From NCBI GenBank assembly GCA_947648385.1, contig CANSNO010000017.1:1-32480 (forward strand): 32,480 nucleotides of DNA, in the 5' to 3' direction. The translations under genes were made by a program, and so were the position numbers. Below are positions 23,536 through 32,202 of this stretch, piece after piece (positions within the stretch are counted from its first letter, which is position 1; each line of letters starts with the position of its first letter). The notes under the pieces were generated by a model. The model saw only the letters and a list, made by a program, of their open reading frames with translations. It ran no database searches and was not told the origin of the DNA. This stretch comes from an uncultured Clostridia bacterium (lineage in GTDB: Bacteria; Bacillota; Clostridia; Oscillospirales; Butyricicoccaceae).

Positions 23536-24498
23536 ATGTCCTATATCCCCACTGAGGTCATTGAACAGGTGCGACAGGTTGACCTGTTGACCTATATGCA
23601 GATCTTTGAGCCGGAGGAGCTTGTCCGCATTTCACCAAACTGTTACAGGACACGCACTCATGACAGCCTCAAAATATCCAATGGGAAATGGATGTGGTGG
23701 AGCCGTGGAATAGGCGGTTACGGTGCCCTTGACTATCTCGTAAAGGTCAAGGGACATTCCTTTCTGGAGGCGGTTGACATACTTGTTGGCAAGGCTTCTG
23801 TTATTCCAGCTGCCATCATTCCAAAGCAGAAAGCAGAGCCTCCCAAGGAGCTTGTGCTTCCTGAAAAGAGCAAGGCGACGGAAAGGATCACCGACTATCT
23901 TTTCAGCCGTGGCATTGATTACTCTGTCATAAGCTACTGCATTTCTCATGGACTTATCTACGAGAGCCTGCCCTATCACAACATCGTGTTCGTGGGATAT
24001 GACGGACGGCAGAAACCGAGATACGCTTTTTTTCGGGCGACAAAGCCAAGCCGCATTATGGGAGATTGCCCGGGTAGCGATAAGCGGTTTGCATTTCAGA
24101 TTGGAAATGGGGACAGTTTGGTTCTGCACCTCTTTGAGTGCGCTATTGACCTGCTTTCCTATGCCTCCTTAGAACGCATGGCAGGGCGAGATTGGAGAGC
24201 AGACAATCTGCTATCCCTCTCCGGCGTGTACAGCCCGAAGGAAAAGCTTGAGGACAGCACCGTGCCAATGGCACTGTCGCACTTCCTTACGGAGCATGAA
24301 AATGTATCGAAGATCTGTCTGCACTTGGATAACGACAGCACAGGTCGTGCAGCAACAAGGGCGTTGAAAGCCATTCTGCCCAGCCGCTATGAGGTTCGAG
24401 ATGAACCGCCCCCGAAAGGAAAGGACTTCAACGATTATCTCTGTATCAAGCTGGGCATACCCAAAGATAAAACCCGTGAAAGGAGTGTGGAACGCTGA
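23536..24498 (+). CDS. Toprim/DUF3991-type primase-like protein
   Basis: A 320-residue protein with DnaG-like architecture, probably acting in DNA synthesis on the transferred single strand. Residues about 5-85 follow the CHC2 zinc-finger layout of bacterial primases (YRTRTHDSLKISNGKWMWWS, then GIGGYGALDYLVKVKGHSFLEAV), but the zinc ligands are absent. The DUF3991-type linker is at about 110-190. The Toprim domain has the acidic FECAIDLLS (E201, D205) and LHLDNDSTGR (D265, D267). It starts directly after the preceding stop. Primase activity is inferred and could be lost; the Toprim acidic residues are intact. Confidence 0.82.
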   Translation: MSYIPTEVIEQVRQVDLLTYMQIFEPEELVRISPNCYRTRTHDSLKISNGKWMWWSRGIGGYGALDYLVKVKGHSFLEAVDILVGKASVIPAAIIPKQKAEPPKELVLPEKSKATERITDYLFSRGIDYSVISYCISHGLIYESLPYHNIVFVGYDGRQKPRYAFFRATKPSRIMGDCPGSDKRFAFQIGNGDSLVLHLFECAIDLLSYASLERMAGRDWRADNLLSLSGVYSPKEKLEDSTVPMALSHFLTEHENVSKICLHLDNDSTGRAATRALKAILPSRYEVRDEPPPKGKDFNDYLCIKLGIPKDKTRERSVER

Positions 24499-25569
24499 GT
24501 GAAAATCAGAATTTATCAGGTCAGCATGGAGCGTGACAAGGACAATTTAGCCTTTATGAACCTTGACTTCGTTCAGGAAAAGCAAGGCAATCGTGACCCG
24601 AATGCCTCCGTATATGACCTCGTATTTGAGGGCAATGTGAGCTGTAAGAATCTCGAAGAAGTTCACACGATGTTCAACATAAATCATCCAACAGGATATA
24701 AAGCGAGGTCGCTTTCTGTTTCGGATGTGGTGGAGGTCATCGAAGACGACTGGGTCGAACAGGGCTTCTATTTCTGCGACAGTTTCGGATTCAAAGAGGT
24801 TTCTTTTGATCCTGAACAGACGCAAAAGAGCGAGAGGTTCTGCAATTTAGACGAGGTGGAAACGCTCTCCGTACTGCTGGTTCAGGCGGGGAAATATCCT
24901 AAGCTGGTTGAAATCGAGAACAATCTGGAAGCAATGCAGAAGCTTGTTGACGGCGATATTGAGGAGTATATGCCTTTCTCCGATGAGGTTGCCATCATAT
25001 GTAACGATGAAGGAAAGCTCAGAGGGTTGCCCCTGAACCGAGCTGTTTTTAACGAACCGTTAGAATGGGACATGACCTATCAGGAGATGAAAGTTCGTTT
25101 TCGCGAGGCGGAAAAAGAGGGCTTTACACACCTCACAGGGTATATCGTTTTCTCCCAAGCCAGCTTTGAAAAACCTTATCCGCTTGCCGCAAGAACCTAT
25201 GTTGTGTCCAGCGATAACAAGGCGTTTCGACCCAATATGGGTGGTTATTCAATCTACGCCAATTCTCTTGACGGTTCCGATATCGGTGTTCGTTTGGAAC
25301 AGTATATGGCATCAGAGTATGGAGGGAAAGACGGTTGGCAGATCGAACGATGCTATATGCTGGAGCAGCCTCGTGAGATGATGGACATCATTGCAGGCGA
25401 CTTCTTTATCGCATATGCACCGTATGGTTCCAACAAGTTCAAGAGCCTGCCGCCTGAATTAGCGGAGAAATATCAAGAACAATTCAAGTATCCAGAAAAG
25501 TTTATAAGGGTAAATGGCGATATCCAAGCGATCCAATATAAACCGGTCTCAAAAGAAATGGCGAGATAA
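24499..25569 (+). CDS. YodL-like / DUF3846 domain ICE protein
   Basis: A 356-residue soluble protein of unknown function. Residues about 1-110 resemble the YodL-like domain (YQVSMERDKDNLAFMN, then SVYDLVFEGNVSCKNLEEVH, SLSVSDVVEVIE and GFYFCDSFGFKEV). Residues about 123-185 resemble DUF3846 (LSVLLVQAGKYPKLVEIENN, then DGDIEEYMPFSDEVAIICND and LRGLPLNRAVF). The C-terminal half (TYQEMKVRFREAEKEGFTHL, then SSDNKAFRPNMGGYSIYANS) is conserved-looking but I cannot name it. It starts with GTG at 24499, directly after the Toprim stop, with AAAGGAG upstream. It is the last gene before the probable oriT. Domain names are from memory. Confidence 0.75.
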   Translation: MKIRIYQVSMERDKDNLAFMNLDFVQEKQGNRDPNASVYDLVFEGNVSCKNLEEVHTMFNINHPTGYKARSLSVSDVVEVIEDDWVEQGFYFCDSFGFKEVSFDPEQTQKSERFCNLDEVETLSVLLVQAGKYPKLVEIENNLEAMQKLVDGDIEEYMPFSDEVAIICNDEGKLRGLPLNRAVFNEPLEWDMTYQEMKVRFREAEKEGFTHLTGYIVFSQASFEKPYPLAARTYVVSSDNKAFRPNMGGYSIYANSLDGSDIGVRLEQYMASEYGGKDGWQIERCYMLEQPREMMDIIAGDFFIAYAPYGSNKFKSLPPELAEKYQEQFKYPEKFIRVNGDIQAIQYKPVSKEMAR

Positions 25570-25609
25570 TCTCCAAATAGAAATGGGCGCAGGACGGGAG
25601 TTCTGTATC

Positions 25610-25700
25610 ATCTTAGCGAGCAGTGTATGTGTATCCCCACTTTCGTGGGAACAGCAAATACCTCGTTAGGGGTAGCCCCCTAATACCCCTTTGTATTTTG
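25610..25700 (+). other. Probable origin of transfer (oriT)
   Basis: The 160-base gap before mobC holds two inverted repeats: CCCAC-TTTC-GTGGG (25636-25649) and TTAGGGG-TAGC-CCCCTAA (25666-25683). They flank ACAGCAAATACCTCG. Paired repeats next to mobC and a relaxase are the usual layout of a mobilisation origin. The nick site is not identified; the bases between the two repeats are the likeliest place. Confidence 0.6.
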
Positions 25701-25729
25701 CATTAACATTTATCTGAAAGGAGGAAATC

Positions 25730-26071
25730 ATGAGACGCAGACCTGTGGATAAACACATTCGCCTTTCGGCAGAAGAGGCCAGTGAGCTTGCCCGCAAAGC
25801 TCAGATGGCTTGCTTGCCTGAAGGTGCTTTGCTCCGACTGTTGCTCAAAGGATATGAGCCAAAAGAAAAGCCGGACGCCCAATTTTATGACACAATGCGT
25901 GAGCTGTCTGCCATTGGCAATAATGTTCACCAACTGGCGGCAAAGGCAAATGCGCTGAACTTTATTGACGCTCCCTTGCTTAAAAAGGAAGCTGAACGAT
26001 GGCATAAATTTCAAGCTGATGTGGAGAGCCAATTCCTTCGTCCAGATAAGAGTGAGCTTAAATGGCAGTAA
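25730..26071 (+). CDS. mobC: Relaxosome accessory protein MobC
   Basis: A 113-residue DNA-binding mobilisation protein thought to help open the strands at oriT for the relaxase. It has the MobC pattern: a ribbon-helix-helix-like N-terminus (RPVDKHIRLSAEEASELARK), then YDTMRELSAIGNNVHQLAAK AN with the conserved GNNxNQ-like element (here GNNVHQLA), and a C-terminal helix. GAAAGGAGGAAATC precedes the start. Its end overlaps mobA by 10 bases, so the two are translated together. The probable oriT lies directly upstream. Confidence 0.87.
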   Translation: MRRRPVDKHIRLSAEEASELARKAQMACLPEGALLRLLLKGYEPKEKPDAQFYDTMRELSAIGNNVHQLAAKANALNFIDAPLLKKEAERWHKFQADVESQFLRPDKSELKWQ

Positions 26072-27432
26072 CAAGATTATGGCCAGTTACAGCTCGTTTG
26101 GACGCAGTTATCGCGTATGCTTCCAATCCAGAAAAAATTGACAAAGCGAAATCGAAATACAGTGAGGCCGACTACCAAGCGCTCCGCGATGTCATTGCTT
26201 ATGCACAGAACAAAACGAAAACTGAAAGAGAGTTTTTCTGTCAGGGCATCAACTGCAATGTGGAGACTGCCCGTGAGCAGTTTGTCACTGTCAAAGAGCA
26301 GTTTGGAAAGGCGGACGGAATCCAAGCCTTTCATGGATACTTGAGTTTCAAGGAACAGGATATCACGCCGGAGTTGGCACAGAAGATAGGTATGGAGTTT
26401 GCACAAAAAGTATGGGGCGAGCGATTTCAGGTTGTCGTTGCAACACACTTAAATACAAATCATCTTCACTGTCACTTTGTAATTAACTCAGTGTCTTATG
26501 TAGACGGAAAACGATGCCAGGATACCTCGTGGTTCAAATTCCGTAAGGTAGCCGACCGTATATGTGAGACATACGGACTTCATGTAATAGAGAGGCCTGA
26601 GCGTAATCCAGACCCATCTTATCTGACCATGAAAGACCGTGCCGGAATGCCAACCCGATATAATGTGCTTCGTGCTGCAATCGACGAGGCAATTGAACAC
26701 AGTACAAACAAGCTCCAACTTGAGGCCGCCTTGAAAGAGATGGGCTACTCCTTCGATTTCAACAGTCGTCATAAGTATTGGACAATAATCCCCAAGGGGC
26801 AGACGAAGCCCGTGCGCCTTTACCGTTTGGGAGAGGAGTACGGCAGAGATAAAATCATGGAAAGGATTGCGGCAAACCGTGGGCGTGTGGATATGCGTCC
26901 CTTCCAAAAGGAAGCGTATAAGCCTCGTCAGTATGCGCTTATCACAAGAGAAAGGCGAGTCAGTAAAGTGGGCGGCCTGTATGGACAGTATCTTCATTAT
27001 TGCTATAAGCTGGGTTGCTTTCAGAAATACAAAAAACAGAATCCGGCTCGTCTCCATTATCTCTTGAGAGACGATCTGATGAAACTTGATGAATTGACAG
27101 CTCAAACACGGCTCCTTGGTAAGCACCACATTGGTACTGACGAGGAGCTTTCTTTATATCTACATTCGGTTGAAAAGCAAATTGAAACTTTGTCCGTTGA
27201 AAGAACACATCTCCGAAATGAAATCCGTAAGGTGGGAGTATCTGATGAAAGACTGTCAACGGCAAAAAGTGAGATTGCCGAGATTTCTAAAAAAATGAAG
27301 GAGCTTCGCAGGGAAGTCAAACTCTGTGATGGAATTGCCCAGCGTTCTGGAATTATCCGTGAAAAGCTGACGCAGGTCATTGCAGATGAAGAACAATCCA
27401 AAGGAAAGGAGAAAAATCTTTATGACAAATAG
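26062..27432 (+). CDS. mobA: Relaxase/mobilisation nuclease MobA
   Basis: A 456-residue MOBP-type relaxase that nicks oriT and stays attached to the 5' end of the transferred strand. The likely catalytic tyrosine is Y19 in RLDAVIAYASNPEKI. The metal-binding histidines are in HLNTNHLHCHFV (H129, H136, H138), and downstream is the FRKVADRICETYGLHVI helix. A long coiled-coil tail (about 370-456) is typical of the family and probably contacts the coupling apparatus. It overlaps mobC (10 bases) and the PcfB-like gene (11 bases). Confidence 0.92.
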   Translation: MAVTRLWPVTARLDAVIAYASNPEKIDKAKSKYSEADYQALRDVIAYAQNKTKTEREFFCQGINCNVETAREQFVTVKEQFGKADGIQAFHGYLSFKEQDITPELAQKIGMEFAQKVWGERFQVVVATHLNTNHLHCHFVINSVSYVDGKRCQDTSWFKFRKVADRICETYGLHVIERPERNPDPSYLTMKDRAGMPTRYNVLRAAIDEAIEHSTNKLQLEAALKEMGYSFDFNSRHKYWTIIPKGQTKPVRLYRLGEEYGRDKIMERIAANRGRVDMRPFQKEAYKPRQYALITRERRVSKVGGLYGQYLHYCYKLGCFQKYKKQNPARLHYLLRDDLMKLDELTAQTRLLGKHHIGTDEELSLYLHSVEKQIETLSVERTHLRNEIRKVGVSDERLSTAKSEIAEISKKMKELRREVKLCDGIAQRSGIIREKLTQVIADEEQSKGKEKNLYDK

Positions 27433-28186
27433 CGGTGACGCGGCGGAACAGGTCGTCAGGTTATCTCTTGAGGGTCTTGAAGTCGCGGCAAAATTGACCG
27501 GCTCTGTGGCAAAGGAGGTCGCAATCCTTCTGGCCGCAGTTTTGAAGCAGGAGGTCACACAATCGAATAAAACCCGAGGCAAGGCTCGCCTTACCAGTAT
27601 GATTAAATCGGGAAAGGAACTTAAGGTGTTCTCTATCCAGCAGAGGGATTTGCCAACATTCACAAAACACGCCAAGGAATATGGCGTTTTGTATTGCGTT
27701 CTGAGGGACAGAAACACAAACAACCCCAAAACGGAAGTTGACATCATTGCAAGGGCTGAAGATGCTTCTAAAATACAGAGAATTGTTGATCGCTTTGAGC
27801 TTGGTAAGGTGGACAAGGCGTCTATTGTGGCAGAAGCGGAAAAGGACATTGCCCAGCGTGAAACGATGGAGAAAGACAGTCGCTCTAAGTCCAAAGGTGA
27901 GATGATTGTTGAGGAAGCGATGGGTAAGCCCTCGCAGAAAGAGAGGGTGCCGCAAGAAAACCCTACCACCGCAAGGGCGGACAAAAACCCTCCGTCCGAG
28001 CCAAACTCAGAGCCAGTCGATACGCCCACTGATAAGGGTGCTGCCAAGGCCGCACAGAAAAAGCCTTCCGTCAGGGATAAACTGAATAGCTATAAGGCTG
28101 TTGCGGCAAAGCAGAAAGAAGAGCGTACCAAATTAGAAGTTGGAGAACCCAAGGTGTTACAGCAGAAAAAATTGAAAGAGAGGTAA
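27422..28186 (+). CDS. PcfB/DUF3801-family conjugation accessory protein
   Basis: A 254-residue protein of the family of PcfB from pCF10, an accessory factor that links relaxosome to VirD4-type coupling protein. The conserved domain is at about 5-135: AAEQVVRLSLEGLEVAAKLT, then AKEVAILLAAVLKQ, GKARLTSMIKSGKELKVFSI and YGVLYCVLRDRNTNNPKTEV. The C-terminal half is charged, Pro-rich and probably unstructured. The ATG at 27422 follows AAAGGAG and is preferred to an upstream start inside mobA. Its place between relaxase and virD4 supports the call. Confidence 0.85.
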   Translation: MTNSGDAAEQVVRLSLEGLEVAAKLTGSVAKEVAILLAAVLKQEVTQSNKTRGKARLTSMIKSGKELKVFSIQQRDLPTFTKHAKEYGVLYCVLRDRNTNNPKTEVDIIARAEDASKIQRIVDRFELGKVDKASIVAEAEKDIAQRETMEKDSRSKSKGEMIVEEAMGKPSQKERVPQENPTTARADKNPPSEPNSEPVDTPTDKGAAKAAQKKPSVRDKLNSYKAVAAKQKEERTKLEVGEPKVLQQKKLKER

Positions 28187-28191
28187 TTACT

Positions 28192-29073
28192 TTGACCAGT
28201 GATTTTAAGACCAAAAAAGTGGCCAATGCGCGACCTATTGTCACCACGGAGGAATGGATTGAGAAGAAAAAGGCCGAGAAGAATGATGTCTATTCAATGA
28301 TTGATGATACTGCTTCTTTGATTGTCTCTGACCCTGAGAAGCTCAAGGCCTTTCTGGACACTCAGAGTAGAATGGACAGGTATTCTGCCGCCAACGCACT
28401 TTTAATTTACAGGCAACGCCCTGATGCCACTCAGCTCAAGAGCTTCAGCGATTGGGGCGAACAGAATGTTCAGGTTCAGGGCGGTGAGAGCCATATTAAG
28501 ATTCTTGATCCCGTGGAATATACCAAAAATGATGGCACCCAAGGTGTCACCTACAATGTAAAAAAGGTCTTTGACATATCCCAAACTAATGGCAAGCGTC
28601 AGGCCCCCAGTGTCAACAGAGATCCAAGGCAGCTTGTAGCCGTTATGTTGGATACAGCACCTATTGAAGTCGAAAGCGTAGATGAGCTCCCTTATCCCAA
28701 TATGGGAGCGTTCTATAACAATGATAAACAGACACTGTGTATAAAGCGTGATATCGGTGACAGTGTGGTTCTTTGCCAGTGCGTGGCTCAGGAGCTGGGG
28801 CATGCTCAACTTGCTTTCGACAACGAAGCATATAGTCGTAAAGACACAGAGTTTCAGGCCGCTTGTATCGGTTATATGCTCTGTAAAAAGTTTGGCGTGG
28901 ATACGAGAGATTTTGCCATAGACCATGTTCCTGATGAGCTGAAAAATGCGGAGCCGAAAGCAATTCGTGACTATTTGTCCAAAGCCCGCGCGGCTATGAG
29001 TGAAATATATTCCAGAGTATCTGATGAGTTGTACCGTCAAAGACAGAAGAACTCTCAGGATAGAGAAAGATAA
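28192..29073 (+). CDS. ArdC/LtrC-like protein with altered metallopeptidase motif
   Basis: A 293-residue protein. Residues about 35-130 resemble the ArdC N-terminal single-stranded-DNA-binding domain (SRMDRYSAANALLIYRQRPD, then WGEQNVQVQGGESHIKIL). Residues about 190-250 resemble the zincin-like peptidase half. The expected HExxH reads QELGH (200-204), so the first zinc histidine is replaced by Gln; a possible third ligand is E220 in RKDTEFQAACIGY. Activity as a peptidase is therefore doubtful. Known ArdC proteins protect entering DNA from restriction. The start is a TTG at 28192, 8 bases after GAGAGG; the first internal ATG would remove 35 residues. Confidence 0.78.
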   Translation: MTSDFKTKKVANARPIVTTEEWIEKKKAEKNDVYSMIDDTASLIVSDPEKLKAFLDTQSRMDRYSAANALLIYRQRPDATQLKSFSDWGEQNVQVQGGESHIKILDPVEYTKNDGTQGVTYNVKKVFDISQTNGKRQAPSVNRDPRQLVAVMLDTAPIEVESVDELPYPNMGAFYNNDKQTLCIKRDIGDSVVLCQCVAQELGHAQLAFDNEAYSRKDTEFQAACIGYMLCKKFGVDTRDFAIDHVPDELKNAEPKAIRDYLSKARAAMSEIYSRVSDELYRQRQKNSQDRER

Positions 29074-29085
29074 GGAGTGTATCCC

Positions 29086-29286
29086 ATGAAGGAGAAACAA
29101 TACTTTGTCGCTCTTGATGATTTTGAGCATGGTGTTGTCATTCGCTCTTTGAATGATGAAAAAAGCGAACTCAAGCATGAGGGAAAGTCTACTGACGCCG
29201 TTGATGAACTGATTATCAAAATCGGTCATGCACCGAGCAAGAGATTCAGAGTAGTTGAAAGGAATAGCCGCCATGATGAGAGGTAA
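29086..29286 (+). CDS. Small protein of unknown function upstream of virD4
   Basis: A 66-residue soluble protein that I do not recognise (KEKQYFVALDDFEHGVVIRS near the start, then AVDELIIKIGHAPSKRFRVV). It may form a small beta-rich fold. The ATG at 29086 follows AAGGAGTG. It overlaps the virD4 start by 14 bases, so it belongs to the transfer operon. Confidence 0.65.
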   Translation: MKEKQYFVALDDFEHGVVIRSLNDEKSELKHEGKSTDAVDELIIKIGHAPSKRFRVVERNSRHDER

Positions 29287-29785
29287 TGACCGTCAGAGTG
29301 CTATTATTCTCTCCGTCATTGGCATTGTCCCCGTGGTATGGTTGGCACTGTTGATCGTGCCTTCAGTTCCTGGAGGACTGGCAGAGATACTGCTAAAATT
29401 GATGACCGTGTTTAACAATCCATTCCAGATAGAGCTATGCGAGGACAGTCTGCGGACTGTCCTCTTTTTTCTTCTGGTATATGAATTAGGCATCGGCATT
29501 TATTTTTCGACTCGCAGGAACTATCGCCGGAGGGAGGAGCACGGCAGTGCAAAATGGGGTAGTGCCAAAACAATCAATAAGAAATACCGACAATCGCCGC
29601 CATCTGAAAATAAATTGATGACACAGAATGTGAAAATCGGATTGAACGCCAAAAAGCACAGGCGCAATCTGAACACCCTTGTCTGCGGTGGTAGCGGCGC
29701 CGGTAAGACAAGGTTTTATTGCAAACCCAATCTAATGCAGGCGAACACCTCGTTTGTGGTTCTTGACCCCAAAGGGTCACTATAA
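29273..29785 (+). pseudogene. virD4: VirD4/TraG-type coupling protein, truncated by insertion
   Basis: The first ~168 residues of a type IV coupling ATPase, which would move the relaxase-DNA complex into the secretion channel. Two membrane helices are visible (about 9-30 and 62-78), followed by GSAKWGSAKTI and the Walker A loop CGGSGAGKTR (138-147). Reading stops at FVVLDPKG-S-L-stop. Full-length homologues continue with DPKGE and several hundred more residues, including Walker B. The sequence changes at about 29775, where the serine-recombinase element begins. The ATG at 29273 (AAAGGA upstream) is preferred to the TTG at 29255. The rest of virD4 should lie beyond the far end of the insertion, outside the window. 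Confidence 0.85.
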
Positions 29786-29830
29786 TAAGGATAGAAAGGT
29801 CGTGAAAATACAAAACAGGAGGTTACACAC

Positions 29831-32191
29831 ATGAGGAAGCAGGAGCAAAAGGGTAAAATCACAGCATTGTACGAAAGGTTATCTCACGACGATGGGCGGT
29901 CTGACGAGAGCGTGTCCGTAGAAAATCAAAAGCGCATCCTGGAGGACTACGCCCGAAAAAATGGCTTCACTAATGTCCGCCACTTCACCGATGACGGGGT
30001 GCGGGGAACGACCTTCAAGCGGCCCGGCCTGGACGCTATGGTGGACGAGATACGGGCCGGAAATGTGGCTACCGTCATTGTCAAAGACCAGAGCAGAATA
30101 GGCCGTGACGTGGTGGAGGTCGGCTTGCTCAAACGCACCTTTGACGAGTACAACGTCCGCTTTATCGCCGCCAATGACAACCTGGACACCGCCAATGGAT
30201 TTGATATTATGTCCATCTTCCGGGATGTGATAAATGAGTGGTACGTTGCTGACACCAGCCGCAAAATCAAGACCGTTTTCAAGTCCAGAATGGAAAAGGG
30301 CCTGCGCTGTTCGGGGGCCGTCCCCTATGGCTATCTCGCCTCAAAAGAAGAAAAGGGCGAGTGGGTGATCGACGAGGAAGCTGCCGCCGTTGTGCGCCGC
30401 ATCTTTCAGATGGTCATGGACGGTCAGAGCGTCAACGGCATCGCCCGAACGCTGCGGGCCGAGCAAATCCCCATCCCTTCCGAACACTGGAAGCGTATCG
30501 GCTGTCCTGTTCGAGCCAACAGCTACCGCGACCCCTACGCATGGTCTGCCACCACCCTGGGTTATATTCTTAAAAGGCCGGAGTACCTGGGGCGCAAGGT
30601 GCTGGGCAAGACTGTCTGTGAGAACTACAAGACTAAAAGCACCCGCAGGACAATGCCAGAGGAACAATTTGTATTTGAGGGAGCCGTCCCCGCCATCATT
30701 GACGAAGAAACGTGGCACAATGTTCAGCGTTTGCGGGAAACCAAGCGCCGGACACCCAAGCGGAGTAATGCCCCTAACCGTTTAACCGGACTGCTCTACT
30801 GTGCCGACTGCGGCGCAAAGCTGACCCACCACAACAGTCTTGTCCAAGGCAAGTACATTGACGATGCTTTCACCTGTTCCAGATACCGGGCACCTATGGA
30901 GGATTGCACCATTCACTATGTTGCCACGCAAAAGCTGGAAGCGGCGATCCTCTCCGCCATCCAGCGGATAAGCTGGTATGTCCGCAACAACGAGCAGGAG
31001 TTTGTTCAGCGGGTTCGAAAGGCATCCAGTCTGCGCCAGGAGGAAGCAGTCAAGGATTGCCGGAAACAGATTGTCCAGGCGAAGAAGCGCCACGCCGAAC
31101 TGGACGGACTGGTGAAGAAGCTGTACGAGGCCAACGCCACGGGCAAGCTGCCGGATAAGCATTTCAGCCGTCTCCTTGCCGAGTATGACGAGGAACAGGC
31201 CGCGCTGGAAGCCTCCATGACGGAGTGGCAGGGCTTGCTGGACAACTGGAACGCCGACCGGGTGAGAATGACGGAGTTTATCGACCTTGCCAAGCGGTAC
31301 ACCGATTTTTCGGAACTGACTACGCCCATTCTCAATGAGTTTATCGAGAAAATCGTTGTCCATGAGGGCAACGGACGGGGAAAGCAGCGCCGTCAGCGGT
31401 TAGATTTCTATTTCAATTTCATTGGCGCGTTTGAGGTTCCCGCCGACATTGTGACCCCGATGGAGCAGGAGGAAGAACGCCGCCAGCAGGAGGAACAGGC
31501 AGAGAAAGAGGAACGCTCCCAGGTGCTTGCCCAGGTTCGGTATGAGAGGTACAAGCAGGAGCGCCGGGAGTTTACCGCGAGGAAGCGGGCGGGCCTGTTG
31601 ACCCCGGAGGAACAGGCGGAGGAAGAACGGCGGTTAGAGCGCAATCGGGCCTATCAGCAGAAGCAACGCGACAAGAAAAAGGCCAGTCAGCCAGAGAAGC
31701 CTCGCAAACGCTCACTGAAGGAACTCGCCAAGCTGGATGGAGCCGATCTCACCCCGGAGGAAGCGGAGCGGCTTGCGGCGCACCGCCAGAAGAAAGCCGA
31801 GCAGCACAAAGCGTGGCGTGACAGGCAGAAGTCCGCACAGCCCCCGAAGCCCCAACAGCGGACGTTGAAAGAACTTGCCAGATGTGCCGAGGCAGGTTTG
31901 CCTCTCACCCTAGAAGAAGCGGAACGGCTGGAAGCCCATCGCAATCGGAAAAAGGCGGCTTTGCAGGATTTGAAAGCCCGCGCCGAAACCGACCCGGTAG
32001 CGGCGGCAGAGTTGGCGCAGCAGAGAGCGCAACAGTCAGAAGCGGTAAAGAAGTCCCGTCAGAAAATGTATGCGGACGCTGCCGCCGGAGATCCCGAAGC
32101 CCAGGCCCGGTATGAACGTATGCTTGCCGCGAGGCGGGAGAACTACCACAGGAAGAAACAGGCAGAAGCCGAAGCTGCTCAAGTCAGCTAA
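29831..32191 (+). CDS. Large serine recombinase (TnpX-like) with repetitive C-terminal tail
   Basis: A 786-residue integrase/transposase that cuts and joins DNA through a serine. The resolvase domain spans about 10-160, with LYERLS (S18 is the likely nucleophile), DDGVRGTTFKRPGL (normally DG.sGt) and KDQSRIGRD (R89, R92). The recombinase domain is at about 165-300. A zinc ribbon has C324, C327, C349 and C359, followed by a coiled coil (about 375-475). The family-like part ends near residue 540. Residues about 545-786 are extra: charged, Gln/Glu/Arg/Ala-rich, with related units (RSLKELAKLDGADLTPEEAE at 627, RTLKELARCAEAGLPLTLEE at 677, GLLTPEEQAEEERRLERNRA at 588). CAGGAGG precedes the ATG. 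Confidence 0.92.
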   Translation: MRKQEQKGKITALYERLSHDDGRSDESVSVENQKRILEDYARKNGFTNVRHFTDDGVRGTTFKRPGLDAMVDEIRAGNVATVIVKDQSRIGRDVVEVGLLKRTFDEYNVRFIAANDNLDTANGFDIMSIFRDVINEWYVADTSRKIKTVFKSRMEKGLRCSGAVPYGYLASKEEKGEWVIDEEAAAVVRRIFQMVMDGQSVNGIARTLRAEQIPIPSEHWKRIGCPVRANSYRDPYAWSATTLGYILKRPEYLGRKVLGKTVCENYKTKSTRRTMPEEQFVFEGAVPAIIDEETWHNVQRLRETKRRTPKRSNAPNRLTGLLYCADCGAKLTHHNSLVQGKYIDDAFTCSRYRAPMEDCTIHYVATQKLEAAILSAIQRISWYVRNNEQEFVQRVRKASSLRQEEAVKDCRKQIVQAKKRHAELDGLVKKLYEANATGKLPDKHFSRLLAEYDEEQAALEASMTEWQGLLDNWNADRVRMTEFIDLAKRYTDFSELTTPILNEFIEKIVVHEGNGRGKQRRQRLDFYFNFIGAFEVPADIVTPMEQEEERRQQEEQAEKEERSQVLAQVRYERYKQERREFTARKRAGLLTPEEQAEEERRLERNRAYQQKQRDKKKASQPEKPRKRSLKELAKLDGADLTPEEAERLAAHRQKKAEQHKAWRDRQKSAQPPKPQQRTLKELARCAEAGLPLTLEEAERLEAHRNRKKAALQDLKARAETDPVAAAELAQQRAQQSEAVKKSRQKMYADAAAGDPEAQARYERMLAARRENYHRKKQAEAEAAQVS

Positions 32192-32202
32192 CGTAGATAC
32201 AG

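Noticed and set aside
29763..29786. Hybrid promoter: TTGACC from virD4 with TATAAT from the inserted element
   Set aside because: The spacer is only 12 bases, too short for a sigma-70-type promoter. The circular-junction explanation is better.
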